This document shows, one piece after another, positions 1 through 7,820 of a stretch of 15,097 bases of DNA (position 1 is its first letter; the number at the start of each line of letters is the position of its first letter). The notes under the pieces are model-generated. The model was not told the origin of the DNA and ran no database searches. It saw only the letters and a list, made by a program, of their open reading frames with translations. Both the position numbers and the translations under genes were made by a program. Source of the stretch: Thermoplasmata archaeon (GTDB taxonomy: Archaea > Thermoplasmatota > Thermoplasmata > Lutacidiplasmatales > UBA184); contig JASHYB010000099.1 of the NCBI GenBank assembly GCA_030043255.1, positions 1 through 15,097 of the forward strand, read 5' to 3'.

Positions 1-147
1 TCCTCAACGCCGGTCCCGTCGTCGACCGATGCCACGACTCTGCTGCAGCAGATCGAGCGGAACACCTCCGAGACGGTCCGCTGGGTGAAGTACCTGGTCG
101 TTGCGGTCGCGATCCTCGTCATCGTCACGGCGCTGCTGTTCGTCTAG
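1..147 (+). CDS. 3' end of a protein with a C-terminal membrane anchor (partial)
   Basis: Only the last 48 codons and the TAG stop are in the window; frame 1 is open from base 1. The visible tail is a short polar stretch containing LLQQIERNTSETVRWVKY, which could form a short amphipathic helix, followed by about 18 hydrophobic residues (LVVAVAILVIVTALLFV) that end exactly at the stop. This is the layout of a tail-anchored or C-terminally anchored membrane protein with almost nothing after the helix. The family cannot be named from this piece. The 237 bases between it and the next gene hold no convincing gene, only the promoter-like site before the MFS gene. Confidence 0.6.
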   Translation, partial: SSTPVPSSTDATTLLQQIERNTSETVRWVKYLVVAVAILVIVTALLFV

Positions 148-340
148 GCGCGGAACGCCGCGACGTAGCGCGTGCTCGGCGGTGGCCGAGCTCCCGAACG
201 AACGACCAGACGACGGGGGGATCCGAGGATGCCGGACCCGCAGGGAGGACCCTCGGCCGCCAAGCTCGGGTCTCGATAACCGTTCTCGCCCCGGGGTGAG
301 ATCCCCGACGTCCCCGGCCGGCCTCGCGCATCCCGCGTCG

Positions 341-351
341 CGAAGGCTTAC
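341..351 (+). promoter_or_regulatory. BRE/TATA-like promoter of the MFS transporter gene
   Basis: CGAAGGCTTAC lies about 36 bases before the GTG start. It resembles the CGAACC-CTTAAG sites ahead of other genes in this window. Transcription starting about 26 bases downstream would give a leader of only about 10 bases. Weak on its own; supported by the repeated pattern. Confidence 0.35.
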
Positions 352-384
352 GGCCCGAGACGCATGGTGGCCGGGGGACGCTGA

Positions 385-1599
385 GTGTCCGCGAGCCCGT
401 GGACCGTCCTGCGGAACCGACAGTTCCGGTGGTTCCTCGGTTCCTGGGTCGCGGCCAGCACCGGCTACTCGGTCTTCGCGATCTCGATCGTCTGGCTCGC
501 TTTCCAGGCGACCGGCAGCTTCCTCGTCGTCGGGGCGGTCCTGGCCGTCGAGCGGGCCGCCTACTGCGTCACGTTCGTCGTGGCCCCCCTCGCCGATCGC
601 GTGCGCAACCAGCGGACGATCTACGTCGTCTCCTATCCGATCCAGGCGGTCGCCGCCGCCGCGCTCGCCTACGGCGCGCTGACCCACACGCTGGGGCTCG
701 CCGAGCTGTTCGGGCTGGTCCTCCTCCTCTCCCTGCTGTGGGACCTGAGCTGGGCGGCGGCGAACGCCGCGCCCGGCATCCTGCTCGGACCGGACCAGCA
801 GTTCGCCGCGACGGGGGTCTCGGGCCTGCTCGGGGGAGCGAACACGATCGCCGGCTACGCCACCGGCGGTCTGCTGATCCTGCTGCTGGGCGCCGGCGGC
901 GGGATGGCGCTCTACGCCGTCCTGCTCGTGGCCGGCACCGCCCTGGCGTTGCCGCTGCACATCGCCCCGCCGCCGCCCCGGCCGGAGTCGTTCACCACCA
1001 GCTTGCGGAACGGCTGGACCGCCCTGACGGAGGGGACTGGCCGGCCCCTGCTCCAGCTGGCGACCGTTGACGCGCTCCAAGGGTTCTTTTCCGCGGCCCC
1101 GATCGTTCTGCTCGCGCTCGTCGCCGTCCGGGTCTTCGGCGCCGAGGGCTTCGCCTACGCCAGCCTGTTCGTCGCGTACGTCGTCGGCGGGATTGCCGCC
1201 GGCCTACTCTTCGCCCGCTGGAACCCCCGGGGCCGGGTCGGAGCGCTGCTCGTCGGCTCGCTGTTCGCCGGCGCGGCCACGCTCGCGCTGGTCGCCGTCG
1301 AGCCGCCGGTCCTGGCCGTCGCCTCCGCGGCGTGGTTCTCCGTCGGCTTCGCTCAATCCGCCTACCAGGACGTCAAGTACGCCTTCCTGAGGGGCGCGGT
1401 GCCGGCCGACCGCCTCGCCCGCGTGATCTCGAACCTCTACACTTTCCCCGGGGTCGCCAGCACGATCGGCGTCCTGGTCGTCGGAGATCTGGCGGTCGGG
1501 GCGACGGTGCCGACGCTGACCGTCGAGGTTGCGCTCGGCCTGCTCGCGGCCGCGGTCGCCTCCGTGGCCCTGCCGAGGGTCCGCTCCCTGAGGTTCTAG
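385..1599 (+). CDS. MFS transporter (drug/metabolite efflux-like)
   Basis: 404 residues beginning with GTG, a usual size for a 12-helix major facilitator. The N-terminus has LRNRQFRWFLGSW followed by a first helix, as in the DHA3/EntS-like exporter group. The loop between helices 2 and 3 carries the MFS signature as LADRVRNQRT (about residues 71-80), and a related charged loop, LFARWNPRGR, sits at the start of the second half. Hydrophobic segments run to the C-terminus. It probably moves small molecules, possibly toxic ones, out of the cell by proton exchange; the substrate cannot be read from sequence. The GTG start is preferred because the frame has no ATG near a promoter and a TATA-like element lies suitably upstream. 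The next gene follows after 69 bases on the same strand, with a hairpin between them. Confidence 0.85.
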   Translation: MSASPWTVLRNRQFRWFLGSWVAASTGYSVFAISIVWLAFQATGSFLVVGAVLAVERAAYCVTFVVAPLADRVRNQRTIYVVSYPIQAVAAAALAYGALTHTLGLAELFGLVLLLSLLWDLSWAAANAAPGILLGPDQQFAATGVSGLLGGANTIAGYATGGLLILLLGAGGGMALYAVLLVAGTALALPLHIAPPPPRPESFTTSLRNGWTALTEGTGRPLLQLATVDALQGFFSAAPIVLLALVAVRVFGAEGFAYASLFVAYVVGGIAAGLLFARWNPRGRVGALLVGSLFAGAATLALVAVEPPVLAVASAAWFSVGFAQSAYQDVKYAFLRGAVPADRLARVISNLYTFPGVASTIGVLVVGDLAVGATVPTLTVEVALGLLAAAVASVALPRVRSLRF

Positions 1600-1635
1600 G
1601 GGCCGGGAGGCGTCGGCCCACCGACCTCTTGTACC

Positions 1636-1653
1636 GCCCGCGGGCTCGCGGGC
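1636..1653 (+). terminator. Hairpin between MFS and SDR genes
   Basis: GCCCGCG-GGCT-CGCGGGC, a perfect 7-bp stem with a 4-base loop, lies 36 bases after the MFS stop and 15 bases before the SDR ATG. It could end or weaken transcription of the MFS gene, or shape the SDR leader. There is no clear T-run, so the terminator role is uncertain. Confidence 0.3.
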
Positions 1654-1668
1654 AGCTTGGGACCGGGC

Positions 1669-2526
1669 ATGGCGGGCTGGAAGGGACGGGTGGCGGTCGT
1701 CACCGGGGCGACCAGCGGTCTGGGCCGCTGGGTGGCCCACGGGCTCGCCGAGCTAGGGGCGACGACGGTGGTGGTCGGTCGATCGCAGCCCCGGGCGGTC
1801 GCTGCGGCCGCCGAGATCTCCGGGGAGACCGGCAATCCGAACGTCTACCCGCTGCCGGTCACCGACCTCGCGCTCCGCTCGGAGGTCAACCGCCTCGCGG
1901 CAGTCCTGCTCGAGGGGTATCCGAGGATCCACCTCCTCGTGAACAACGCCGGGGCATACCATCGGTCCCGGGAGGTCACGGCGGAAGGGCTCGAGCGGAC
2001 GTTCGCCCTGAACGTCCTCGCCCCCTTCCTGCTGACCAGCCGCCTGTTGCCCCGCTTGATCGAGAGCGCGCCGGCACGCGTCGTCATGGTCGCGTCCACC
2101 GCGCACCGGGGGCACGACGTCGACTTCAGCGACCTCCAGAGCTCCCGAAGCTACCACGGCTTCCAGGCGTACGGACAGTCCAAGCTGGAGCTGATCCTGC
2201 TCGCCCGGGAGTTCGCCCGCCGCCTCCACGACCACCCGGTGACCGTCAACGCGGTGCATCCCGGGTTCGTCGCCACCGGCTTCGGGCAGAACAACGGCGG
2301 AGGCGCACGAGCCGTTTTTCGGGTCGCCGAGTTCCTGTTCGGACGGAACGTGCGACGCGCGGCTCGCGACCTTGTCTTCGACGCGACCGACCCGAGCCTG
2401 GAGCACGTCACCGGCGCGTACCTCTCCAAGCGCCAGGTACGGTCGGGGTCGCGCCAGTCGGCCGACATGGTCGCGGCGCTGCGGCTGTTCGAGGCCTGCG
2501 AGCTCCTCAGCCGGGCGGACCGCTAG
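1669..2526 (+). CDS. Short-chain dehydrogenase/reductase (retinol-dehydrogenase-like)
   Basis: 285 residues, classical SDR size. The Rossmann cofactor loop TGATSGLG is at residues 12-19, VNNAG at 91-95, the structural Asn in ALNVLAPF near 115, the catalytic Ser in MVASTAH near 143, and the active-site pair Y168xxxK172 in AYGQSK. VHPGFVATGF near 197-205 follows, as in retinol dehydrogenase/WWOX-type members. It should be an NAD(P)(H)-dependent oxidoreductase acting on an alcohol or carbonyl; an Arg (VVVGRSQ) after beta-2 suggests NADP(H). The substrate is unknown. I took the ATG at 1669 rather than the in-frame TTG at 1657, because it begins directly at the MAGWKGRVAVVTG core. It is convergent with the glucoamylase gene, with 33 bases between the stops. 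Confidence 0.88.
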   Translation: MAGWKGRVAVVTGATSGLGRWVAHGLAELGATTVVVGRSQPRAVAAAAEISGETGNPNVYPLPVTDLALRSEVNRLAAVLLEGYPRIHLLVNNAGAYHRSREVTAEGLERTFALNVLAPFLLTSRLLPRLIESAPARVVMVASTAHRGHDVDFSDLQSSRSYHGFQAYGQSKLELILLAREFARRLHDHPVTVNAVHPGFVATGFGQNNGGGARAVFRVAEFLFGRNVRRAARDLVFDATDPSLEHVTGAYLSKRQVRSGSRQSADMVAALRLFEACELLSRADR

Positions 2527-2558
2527 GCCGGTGCCCCGTCCGCCGGGGCTGCTCCGGC
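2527..2558. terminator. Bidirectional hairpin between SDR and GH15 genes
   Basis: The 33-base gap between two convergent stops holds nested inverted repeats: an outer GCCGG/CCGGC pair and an inner GCCCCG-(5 nt)-CGGGGC stem at 2533-2549. Position and symmetry suggest a two-way terminator. Confidence 0.4.
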
Positions 2559-2559
2559 G

Positions 2560-4425
2560 TCACTCCTCGGCCGCGGGGCGGCCCTGTTCGGTCTCCGCGA
2601 ACTTGTGCACGACGTCCACGAAGGTGGAGTGCGACCAGGTCAGCGGCGTGGCGCTGCGCGGCTCCCCGGAGCTCCGGTCGACCTGCTCCGGCAGGAGATG
2701 GGTCGGGGTCGCCCGAGCGACCGCCCACTCGATCAGCTCCCGGCCGCGCGCGCTGTCGCCGAGCCGCAGCCGGGCCTCCGCGAGCCACAGGGTGCAGACG
2801 ATCCACGGGTTCTCCGGCCCGTAGTACGCGTCCCCTTCGTAGCGCGCGAGCCCGCCGACCGGCGCCGCCCAGAGCCGCCGCTCGACGGCGTCGACGATCG
2901 TCTTCGCGCGGGGATCGCTCCAGGGGAGCAGGCCGAGCTTCAGCGCGAGGAGCACGGAGGCGTCGAGCCGCTCGTCCCGGGGTTCGATCGACCGGACGAA
3001 CCGACCCAGCTCCGGGTCCCAGAGGTGACGTACCGCCGCCTCGCGGACCTCGTCGGCCGCGGTACGCCAGGGGTGCGGGTCCTTGCCGATCTCCCCCGCG
3101 ATGCGGGCCGCGCGCTCCAGGGCGTGGGCGACGGCGGCGGTCGAGTAGGCGTGCACCCCCATCCGCTCCTCCCAGAGGTCGAAGCTCGGCCTCGGCAGGT
3201 GGGTCCGGGGGTCGCGGAAGCCGCGCAGGAAGTTCGCCGCCCCCTTCACGAGGGGCCAGAGCGCCACCAGGACGTCCGGGTCCCCGCCCCGCTTGTAGTG
3301 GTGCCAGGCGGCGGCGACGACCGTCGCGGTCTGGTCGATCTGCAGGAACGGCGGCGGGTGCCAGGTGCTGCCGAGCGCCCCGTCCGGGAAGTGGCGGTGG
3401 AAAAACGAGCCGTCCGGGCTCTGGCAACGCTGGGCGAACTCGAGGAACTTGGCGGCCCCCTCGTAGAGCCCGGCCTCGTCCATCGCCTTCGCGACGTAGC
3501 CTCCGTCCCGCCACCAGCAGTAGTTGTAGGTGTCCCCGGCCGCCACGAGCGACCGGGTGTCCGGCGAGGCGACGATCGAGCCGTTGGCGCCGGAGACGTG
3601 GCGCATCAGCAGCACGCTCGCGCGATAGACCCCCTGGCCGAGCTCGCTCAGGCCCCGGGGGGGATGCGGGAGGCGCCGCTCGGCCCAGGACTCCCAGAAC
3701 CTCTCCGATTCCCGGACGAAGCGGGTCGTGCCCCCCTGGCAGACGTAGTCGCGGACCTCGTGCACGGCGGGCAGGCTCTGCCCGGCGACGAGGAACAGGC
3801 GCAGCTCCGACTCGCCGCCGGCCGGCGGCTCGAGGTCCCACTGCATGACGCTGTCGGCGGCGCCGTGGGCGACCGGCCGTCCCTCCAGCCGGCCGTCCTC
3901 AGCGTCGACGTACGTCCCCCGGAGCCCCTTGAGCGTGTGCTCGCCGCAGACCGCCTTCGTGAACGGCGGGTCGGCGAAGAACTCGAAGTAGTAGCCGCGC
4001 TTGTAGTGGACCAGCGACGGGGTCTGCGGGTCGACGTAGGCGGTGTCCTGGTACATCGACTCGGCGATCTGGAAGGCGTGGTAGGCGAACAGGCGCAGCG
4101 GCCGCGCCGGCTCGGCATGGACCCGGATCGTGCGGACGATGAGGTCGTGGTTCGGATGGATGTGGTCGCGCAGAGTGAGGCGGACCCCCTCCCCGCTCCA
4201 GGTCGACTCCGGCAGGTGCCCGGCCCCGACGGGCCGCTGCTCGAGAGCGAAGCCGTTGCCGCGGCGCAGCCAGGAGAACTTGCCGGCCCGCACGTCGAAG
4301 AGGCCGAGCCGGGCCTCCCGCAGCTGCTGGAACTGGCCGGGGAACGGGTAGAAGAGCTCGTTCCAGTCCCCCTGCTCGTTCACGGTCAGCAGCAGCCGAC
4401 CGTTCCCGGCGACCAGGGTGATCAT
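2560..4425 (-). CDS. GH15 glucoamylase / glucan 1,4-alpha-glucosidase
   Basis: 621 residues, the expected length for the archaeal/bacterial GH15 type. Residues 1-250 form the N-terminal beta-sandwich domain, followed by the (alpha/alpha)6 barrel. Substrate-binding YNYCWWRDGGYV is at 300-311. The general-acid Glu lies in DLWEERMG (E419/E420) and the general-base Glu in LLPEQVD (E580); ENPWIVCTLW near 538-547 is also typical. It releases glucose from the ends of alpha-1,4 glucans. There is no signal peptide, so it should work on internal glycogen or maltodextrin in the cytoplasm. The ATG is preceded by a strong GGAGGTG ribosome-binding site 8 bases upstream. Together with the GH57 and GT4 enzymes in this window it makes up a glucan turnover set. 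It lies downstream of nikR but has its own promoter-like site. Confidence 0.93.
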   Translation of the reverse strand: MITLVAGNGRLLLTVNEQGDWNELFYPFPGQFQQLREARLGLFDVRAGKFSWLRRGNGFALEQRPVGAGHLPESTWSGEGVRLTLRDHIHPNHDLIVRTIRVHAEPARPLRLFAYHAFQIAESMYQDTAYVDPQTPSLVHYKRGYYFEFFADPPFTKAVCGEHTLKGLRGTYVDAEDGRLEGRPVAHGAADSVMQWDLEPPAGGESELRLFLVAGQSLPAVHEVRDYVCQGGTTRFVRESERFWESWAERRLPHPPRGLSELGQGVYRASVLLMRHVSGANGSIVASPDTRSLVAAGDTYNYCWWRDGGYVAKAMDEAGLYEGAAKFLEFAQRCQSPDGSFFHRHFPDGALGSTWHPPPFLQIDQTATVVAAAWHHYKRGGDPDVLVALWPLVKGAANFLRGFRDPRTHLPRPSFDLWEERMGVHAYSTAAVAHALERAARIAGEIGKDPHPWRTAADEVREAAVRHLWDPELGRFVRSIEPRDERLDASVLLALKLGLLPWSDPRAKTIVDAVERRLWAAPVGGLARYEGDAYYGPENPWIVCTLWLAEARLRLGDSARGRELIEWAVARATPTHLLPEQVDRSSGEPRSATPLTWSHSTFVDVVHKFAETEQGRPAAEE

Positions 4426-4495
4426 GGGGCAGGCACCTCCGCCGGCTCGGCGGAGATCCGGGGGAGCATCGGACCGACACCGGGAAGGCGGGCGC

Positions 4496-4509
4496 CCTTA
4501 ACGGTTCGG
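4496..4509 (-). promoter_or_regulatory. BRE/TATA-like promoter of the GH15 gene
   Basis: On the minus strand the site reads CGAACCGTTAAGGG, closely matching the CGAACCCTTAAG sites before the 69-residue gene and the NiCoT gene. It lies about 75 bases before the ATG, which would give a leader of about 50 bases carrying the GGAGGTG ribosome-binding site. Confidence 0.5.
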
Positions 4510-4661
4510 TTCGAACGGCGACCGACCGGTGGCGGGCGCGCCCTCGATCGAGCTCGGGCGAGAGAGCCTTGCGGCCCGCACCGGACCGGGTCCGCGTCTG
4601 GGTCGTCGCCGGGCCCGACCGCCGTTCCACCGCGGGGCGCCGGAGGGAGCCGGAGCTGCGG

Positions 4662-4675
4662 CCCTCGTCCGAGGG
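4662..4675 (-). terminator. Hairpin just after nikR
   Basis: CCCTC-GTCC-GAGGG sits directly after the nikR stop codon. It could separate nikR transcription from the GH15 gene. The rest of the 251-base gap to GH15 holds no gene, only the GH15 promoter. Confidence 0.35.
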
Positions 4676-4676
4676 T

Positions 4677-5150
4677 TCAGTGCGGGTGGTGGTGGCCGGT
4701 GCGGCCGCCGGCGACCGCCGGGGTGCCGAGGACGTACTCCCCGAAGGCGATGCCTTTCACCCCTCGGAGCTCCTCGGCGGCCTCGACTAGCTCGCCGCGC
4801 TTACCGGCGAGGCCCAGGATCTCCATGCAGGTCTCCCCGCCGAGGTGCACGTGGGAGGAGGAGCGGATGTGCCCGCCCCAGCGGTGCTCGGCGACGGTGA
4901 GCCGCCGCTGGACGTTCGGCAGGTCGTGCCGGTACAGCAGCATCACGCAGGCGACCGCGTCCGACGCCGGATCCGACAGCGTGTGCTCCGCGAGCTCCTT
5001 GCGGATGAGGGCCCGGATCGCCTCGGAGCGACTGGGGGAGCTCCGCTCGGCGACCCAGCGGTCGAGGAGCGCCAGCAGCGACGGCTCCAGCGAAACGCCG
5101 AGGCGGACCACGTACTCGTCGCCGCGCTTGGCCGGAGGGCTCCGCGTCAC
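4677..5150 (-). CDS. nikR: NikR-type nickel-responsive transcriptional regulator
   Basis: 157 residues from a GTG start. A ribbon-helix-helix DNA-binding region runs from EYVVRLGVSL to SRSEAIRALIRKEL (about 12-52), followed by an ACT-like nickel-binding domain. All four square-planar nickel ligands of the family can be placed by aligning the HxHxxxxxC core: H89 (AEHR), H100 and H102 (SSHVHL) and C108 (GETC). LRGVKGIAFGEYVL near 128-141 is the usual C-terminal strand. The tail GHHHPH is an additional His cluster. NikR proteins bind palindromes and repress nickel uptake genes when nickel is bound. The adjacent upstream gene on the same strand is a nickel/cobalt permease, with 86 bases between them. 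The frame stays open far upstream, so the GTG start was chosen from family length. Confidence 0.92.
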   Translation of the reverse strand: MTRSPPAKRGDEYVVRLGVSLEPSLLALLDRWVAERSSPSRSEAIRALIRKELAEHTLSDPASDAVACVMLLYRHDLPNVQRRLTVAEHRWGGHIRSSSHVHLGGETCMEILGLAGKRGELVEAAEELRGVKGIAFGEYVLGTPAVAGGRTGHHHPH

Positions 5151-5221
5151 GGATCGGAACCAGCCCTCCGCCCAGATGGGGTTTCCGGACGACGGATTCG
5201 GAGAGGGGGGTCGGCGACGAG

Positions 5222-5237
5222 AGGGGCGAACGCCCCT
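5222..5237 (-). terminator. Palindromic hairpin at the end of the NiCoT gene
   Basis: AGGGGC-GAAC-GCCCCT, a 6-bp stem with a tetraloop, begins at the first base of the NiCoT stop codon. It may terminate NiCoT mRNA. Because it lies about 75 bases before nikR, an operator role cannot be excluded. Confidence 0.4.
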
Positions 5238-6376
5238 TACTCCGGTAGGGCCGCCGGAGGGGGCGGCCCAAAGCCGATCTCCTCGTAGCGCTTCCAGCGG
5301 TAGATCGCCATGGCGATCAGCCAGCAGGCGATGAACAGGACGACGATGCCGATCCCGACGTAGCCCCAGACGTCGATCCCGTACGGCCCGGCGGCGTTGT
5401 TCAGCCAGTTCATCGTGGTCCAGAAGCCGAACGGCCCGCCGTTCCAGCCGAACTCCGCGGCGAGCACGCCCAGGACCTCGATCGTCCCGATGACGAACGC
5501 GACCAGGACGCTGATGACGGTCATCGTGAGGTTGTAGTACACCTTGCGGATCGGCTTCAGGAACGCCCAGCCGTAGGCGTAGCGCATCCCGATCCCGTCC
5601 GAAGTGTCGGTCAGGACCATGCCGCAGGTGAACATGAACGGCAAGACCATCACCATCCAGAGCGGGAAGCCGGCGGCCGCCGTCCCGACAGTGACGGTGA
5701 TCGCGATCAGCGTGACCTCGGTCGCCGTGTCGAAGCCCAGGCCGAAGAGCACGCCGACCGGATAGATCTGCCAGGGCTCGTTGACGAACTTGAACAGGAA
5801 GCCGAAGTAGCGGTTCATGAACCCCCGGCTGCTCAGGCGCTCCTCGAGCGCCTGCTGGTCGAGCGTGCCCCGGCGCAGCTGGCGGAAGATCTGGTAGACC
5901 TCCCAAAAGATCAGCAGGTTGATCAGGGCGATGATGTAGAGGAAGCCGCCGGAGATCGCCGTGCCCAGGACCGCGCCGACCGACGCGAACGTCGGGTAGG
6001 AGCTGAGGATGAACCGGGCGGCGATGACCAGCCCGAAAAGCATCCCGCAGACGATGGTCGAATGGCCGAGCGAGAACCAGGTGCCGACGGTGTACGGGCG
6101 CTTGCCCTGCTGCAGCAGCTTGCGCGTCGTGTTGTCGATCGCGCAGATGTGGTCGGCGTCGACCCCGTGCCGGAGACCGAGCGTGTAGGCCAGGATCCCC
6201 AGCCCGACGAAGATGCCGAAGCTCCGGCCGACGTACCACGTCGCGGCGAACCCGAAGCCGGTCGCGACGACGATCGAGGCGTAGATCGCCCCCACCCGAA
6301 GCTTCTCGGCCGGCGTCAGGACCATCGGGCTCGCCGATCCGTCGGCCGTCGGCGCAGCGTCCGCTCCCGAGGACAT
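5237..6376 (-). CDS. NiCoT-family nickel/cobalt permease
   Basis: 379 residues, normal for the NiCoT (HoxN/NixA) family of about eight membrane helices. The family signatures are present in order: RHGVDADHICAIDN at 69-82, the metal-selectivity helix; WFSLGHSTIV at 100-109; LGFDTATEV at 213-221; and TDTSDGIGMRYAYGWAF at 256-272. It imports Ni2+ and/or Co2+ across the cytoplasmic membrane at high affinity. The neighbouring nikR argues for nickel as the physiological metal. The ATG lies about 26 bases from a TTAA box, so the transcript is probably leaderless. A candidate NikR operator overlaps that promoter. No nickel enzyme is encoded within the window. Confidence 0.95.
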   Translation of the reverse strand: MSSGADAAPTADGSASPMVLTPAEKLRVGAIYASIVVATGFGFAATWYVGRSFGIFVGLGILAYTLGLRHGVDADHICAIDNTTRKLLQQGKRPYTVGTWFSLGHSTIVCGMLFGLVIAARFILSSYPTFASVGAVLGTAISGGFLYIIALINLLIFWEVYQIFRQLRRGTLDQQALEERLSSRGFMNRYFGFLFKFVNEPWQIYPVGVLFGLGFDTATEVTLIAITVTVGTAAAGFPLWMVMVLPFMFTCGMVLTDTSDGIGMRYAYGWAFLKPIRKVYYNLTMTVISVLVAFVIGTIEVLGVLAAEFGWNGGPFGFWTTMNWLNNAAGPYGIDVWGYVGIGIVVLFIACWLIAMAIYRWKRYEEIGFGPPPPAALPE

Positions 6377-6397
6377 CGCCCCCCGGAAGGAGGTCCC

Positions 6398-6410
6398 GAC
6401 TTAAGGGTTA
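6398..6410 (-). promoter_or_regulatory. BRE/TATA-like promoter of the NiCoT gene
   Basis: On the minus strand the site reads TAACCCTTAAGTC, with the TTAA core about 26 bases before the ATG. This is the spacing expected if transcription starts at the start codon itself. Confidence 0.55.
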
Positions 6411-6432
6411 TGTCGCTTCCGTAAATCGTAAC
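6407..6432. promoter_or_regulatory. Candidate NikR operator (GTTATG-N14-CGTAAC)
   Basis: The half sites GTTATG (6407-6412) and CGTAAC (6427-6432) are inverted repeats matching at 5 of 6 positions, centred about 20 bases upstream of the NiCoT TATA-like box. The left half overlaps the promoter's BRE side. Size and spacing resemble NikR operators of the GTATGA-N16-TCATAC kind. The gene controlled is a nickel permease and nikR follows it. Confidence 0.45.
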
Positions 6433-6459
6433 ACGGGTACCGATCGGCCCAGGACGGCC

Positions 6460-7653
6460 TCAGCGCAGGACCGGGACACCGAGCCGCTCGAGGGCGCGTC
6501 GGCGCAGGTCGGTCAGGGCGTTCATGTAGTTCGCGTAGGCGTCGTAAGGGCTCTCGTAGCTCGAGAAGTACTGGTGGACGCTCTGGTCCGCCCCGTGTCC
6601 GCTCACATACATGTAGTAGAAGTGGTCCGAGGTCAGCAGCTTACGCCAGTCGGTGAGGATGGCCGGATCGCCGGCCTGGCGCACCAGCACCCCGACCTTC
6701 TTGGCCGCCTCGAACGCCGAGCGCTGCAGGTCGTTCCCGAGCCAGGCACCGAGGTCCCGGTTCTGGTCGGCCCAGCTCATCGTGTAGGGGACCGAGAGCG
6801 GCGCCTGAGGCCGTAGCTCCGCCGCCTGCTCCACGGTCGCCCAGCCGAGCTGGCCGTGGCGTCGGACCTCCCGGGGGAGCGCGGACAGGAACTCCAGGAT
6901 CCCGCTCGAGGCCGGATGGTGCTCGCCGAAGGTCTCGAAGTCCATGAACAGCCCCAGCACCTCACCGGGGGTCCCGGCGAGCCAGCGGGCGTACTTGTCC
7001 GCCGTGAGCGGGTACTCGTTCCAGCCGCGGGAGGAGAAGCGGAAGCCGACGTCGTCGCTCAGCGGATAGTGCCGGAGCAACAGATTCACGGTCGGGGCCG
7101 GGGCGGCGCAGTAGACCTCCGTGGGCCGCTGCCCGTGCAGTACGCCCTCCCATCCTTCCGCCAGCATCGCTCGGAACCGCTCCGCTTCGGCGAAGCGCGC
7201 CAGGTCGTCCGAGTAGGCGAGCTCGGTCATGCGCAGCACCGTGGGAGTCGCACCGAACTCCTCGCGCAGGAGCGTCCGGTGCAGGGCGACCTCCTCGGTC
7301 AGTTCCGGAGGAGGTACGAGGAAGGCCAACGAGTGGTAGTACGTCTCGGCGAGCAGCGCCACGCGACCGGTGCGGACCAGGGCCCGAAGCCGGTCCAGGA
7401 CATCGGGGGCGGCCAGCCGCGCCTGCTCGACGAACGTCCCGGTGACCGACAGGCTGAGCCGGAAGTCGGCGTCCGACTCCAGCATCCCTCGCAGGCGGTC
7501 GAGCGCCGGCCGGTAGCATCGCTCCGCGATCCCGCGGAATAGGGTGAGGTTGCGCTCAAGGTCAAAGTACGAGCGTCCCGAGCCGAGGTCCAGAAAGCGG
7601 AAGCGGCCGAGCCGCCAGGGCTGATGCAGGTGGAGGTAGAGGACTATCTTCAT
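6460..7653 (-). CDS. GH57 family alpha-amylase / glucan-acting enzyme
   Basis: 397 residues. The five conserved GH57 regions are visible: HLHQP at 8-12; SLSVTGTFVEQ at 67-77; RMTELAYSD at 141-149, with E144 as likely nucleophile; MDFETFGEHH at 237-246, with D238 as likely acid/base; and PYTMSWAD at 289-296. The middle and C-terminal parts (GAWLGNDLQRSAFEAAK) match the archaeal alpha-amylase type that accompanies GH15 and glycogen synthase in methanogens such as Methanocaldococcus. It probably acts on alpha-1,4 glucan in the cytoplasm, as no signal peptide is present. Amylopullulanase or 4-alpha-glucanotransferase activity cannot be excluded. It is followed on the same strand by NiCoT after 83 bases, but NiCoT has its own promoter. 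The ATG gives the natural MKIVLYLHLHQP start. Confidence 0.92.
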   Translation of the reverse strand: MKIVLYLHLHQPWRLGRFRFLDLGSGRSYFDLERNLTLFRGIAERCYRPALDRLRGMLESDADFRLSLSVTGTFVEQARLAAPDVLDRLRALVRTGRVALLAETYYHSLAFLVPPPELTEEVALHRTLLREEFGATPTVLRMTELAYSDDLARFAEAERFRAMLAEGWEGVLHGQRPTEVYCAAPAPTVNLLLRHYPLSDDVGFRFSSRGWNEYPLTADKYARWLAGTPGEVLGLFMDFETFGEHHPASSGILEFLSALPREVRRHGQLGWATVEQAAELRPQAPLSVPYTMSWADQNRDLGAWLGNDLQRSAFEAAKKVGVLVRQAGDPAILTDWRKLLTSDHFYYMYVSGHGADQSVHQYFSSYESPYDAYANYMNALTDLRRRALERLGVPVLR

Positions 7654-7679
7654 CGTTCGACCTGTAAACAGCTAGGCGG

Positions 7680-7702
7680 TCGCCTCCCGCGTGGGGAGGC
7701 GA
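7680..7702. repeat. Strong inverted repeat upstream of the GH57 gene
   Basis: TCGCCTCCC-GCGTG-GGGAGGCGA is a perfect 9-bp stem with a 5-base loop, 26 bases before the GH57 ATG. It could be a regulator site for GH57, an RNA hairpin, or an old terminator at the edge of the gene-poor region. A CTGTAAACAG motif (7661-7670) lies between it and the gene, too close to be a normally spaced TATA box. Confidence 0.4.
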
Positions 7703-7820
7703 GAGAGGACCGGTTCATAGCCGAGCGGACAAGCCGGCATGGCAGCCGGGCGGGGACCACGGCATGCAACGGACGTGAGGCGGGTTCGTACGGTCGTCTT
7801 GGAGGGGCCGGGGCCTTTGG

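Noticed and set aside
229..279. A 16-codon ATG frame after a CGAGG stretch upstream of the MFS gene
   Set aside because: Too short and without promoter or conservation evidence; could be chance.
4..1080. Long minus-strand open frame opposite the MFS gene
   Set aside because: Arg/Gly/Asp-rich translation with no domain; a high-GC shadow of the real MFS gene on the plus strand.
1332..5334. Very long plus-strand open frames (838 and 909 codons) across the SDR, GH15 and nikR region
   Set aside because: They run antisense or out of frame to genes with clear catalytic motifs, and their translations are low-complexity Arg/Pro/Gly sequence.
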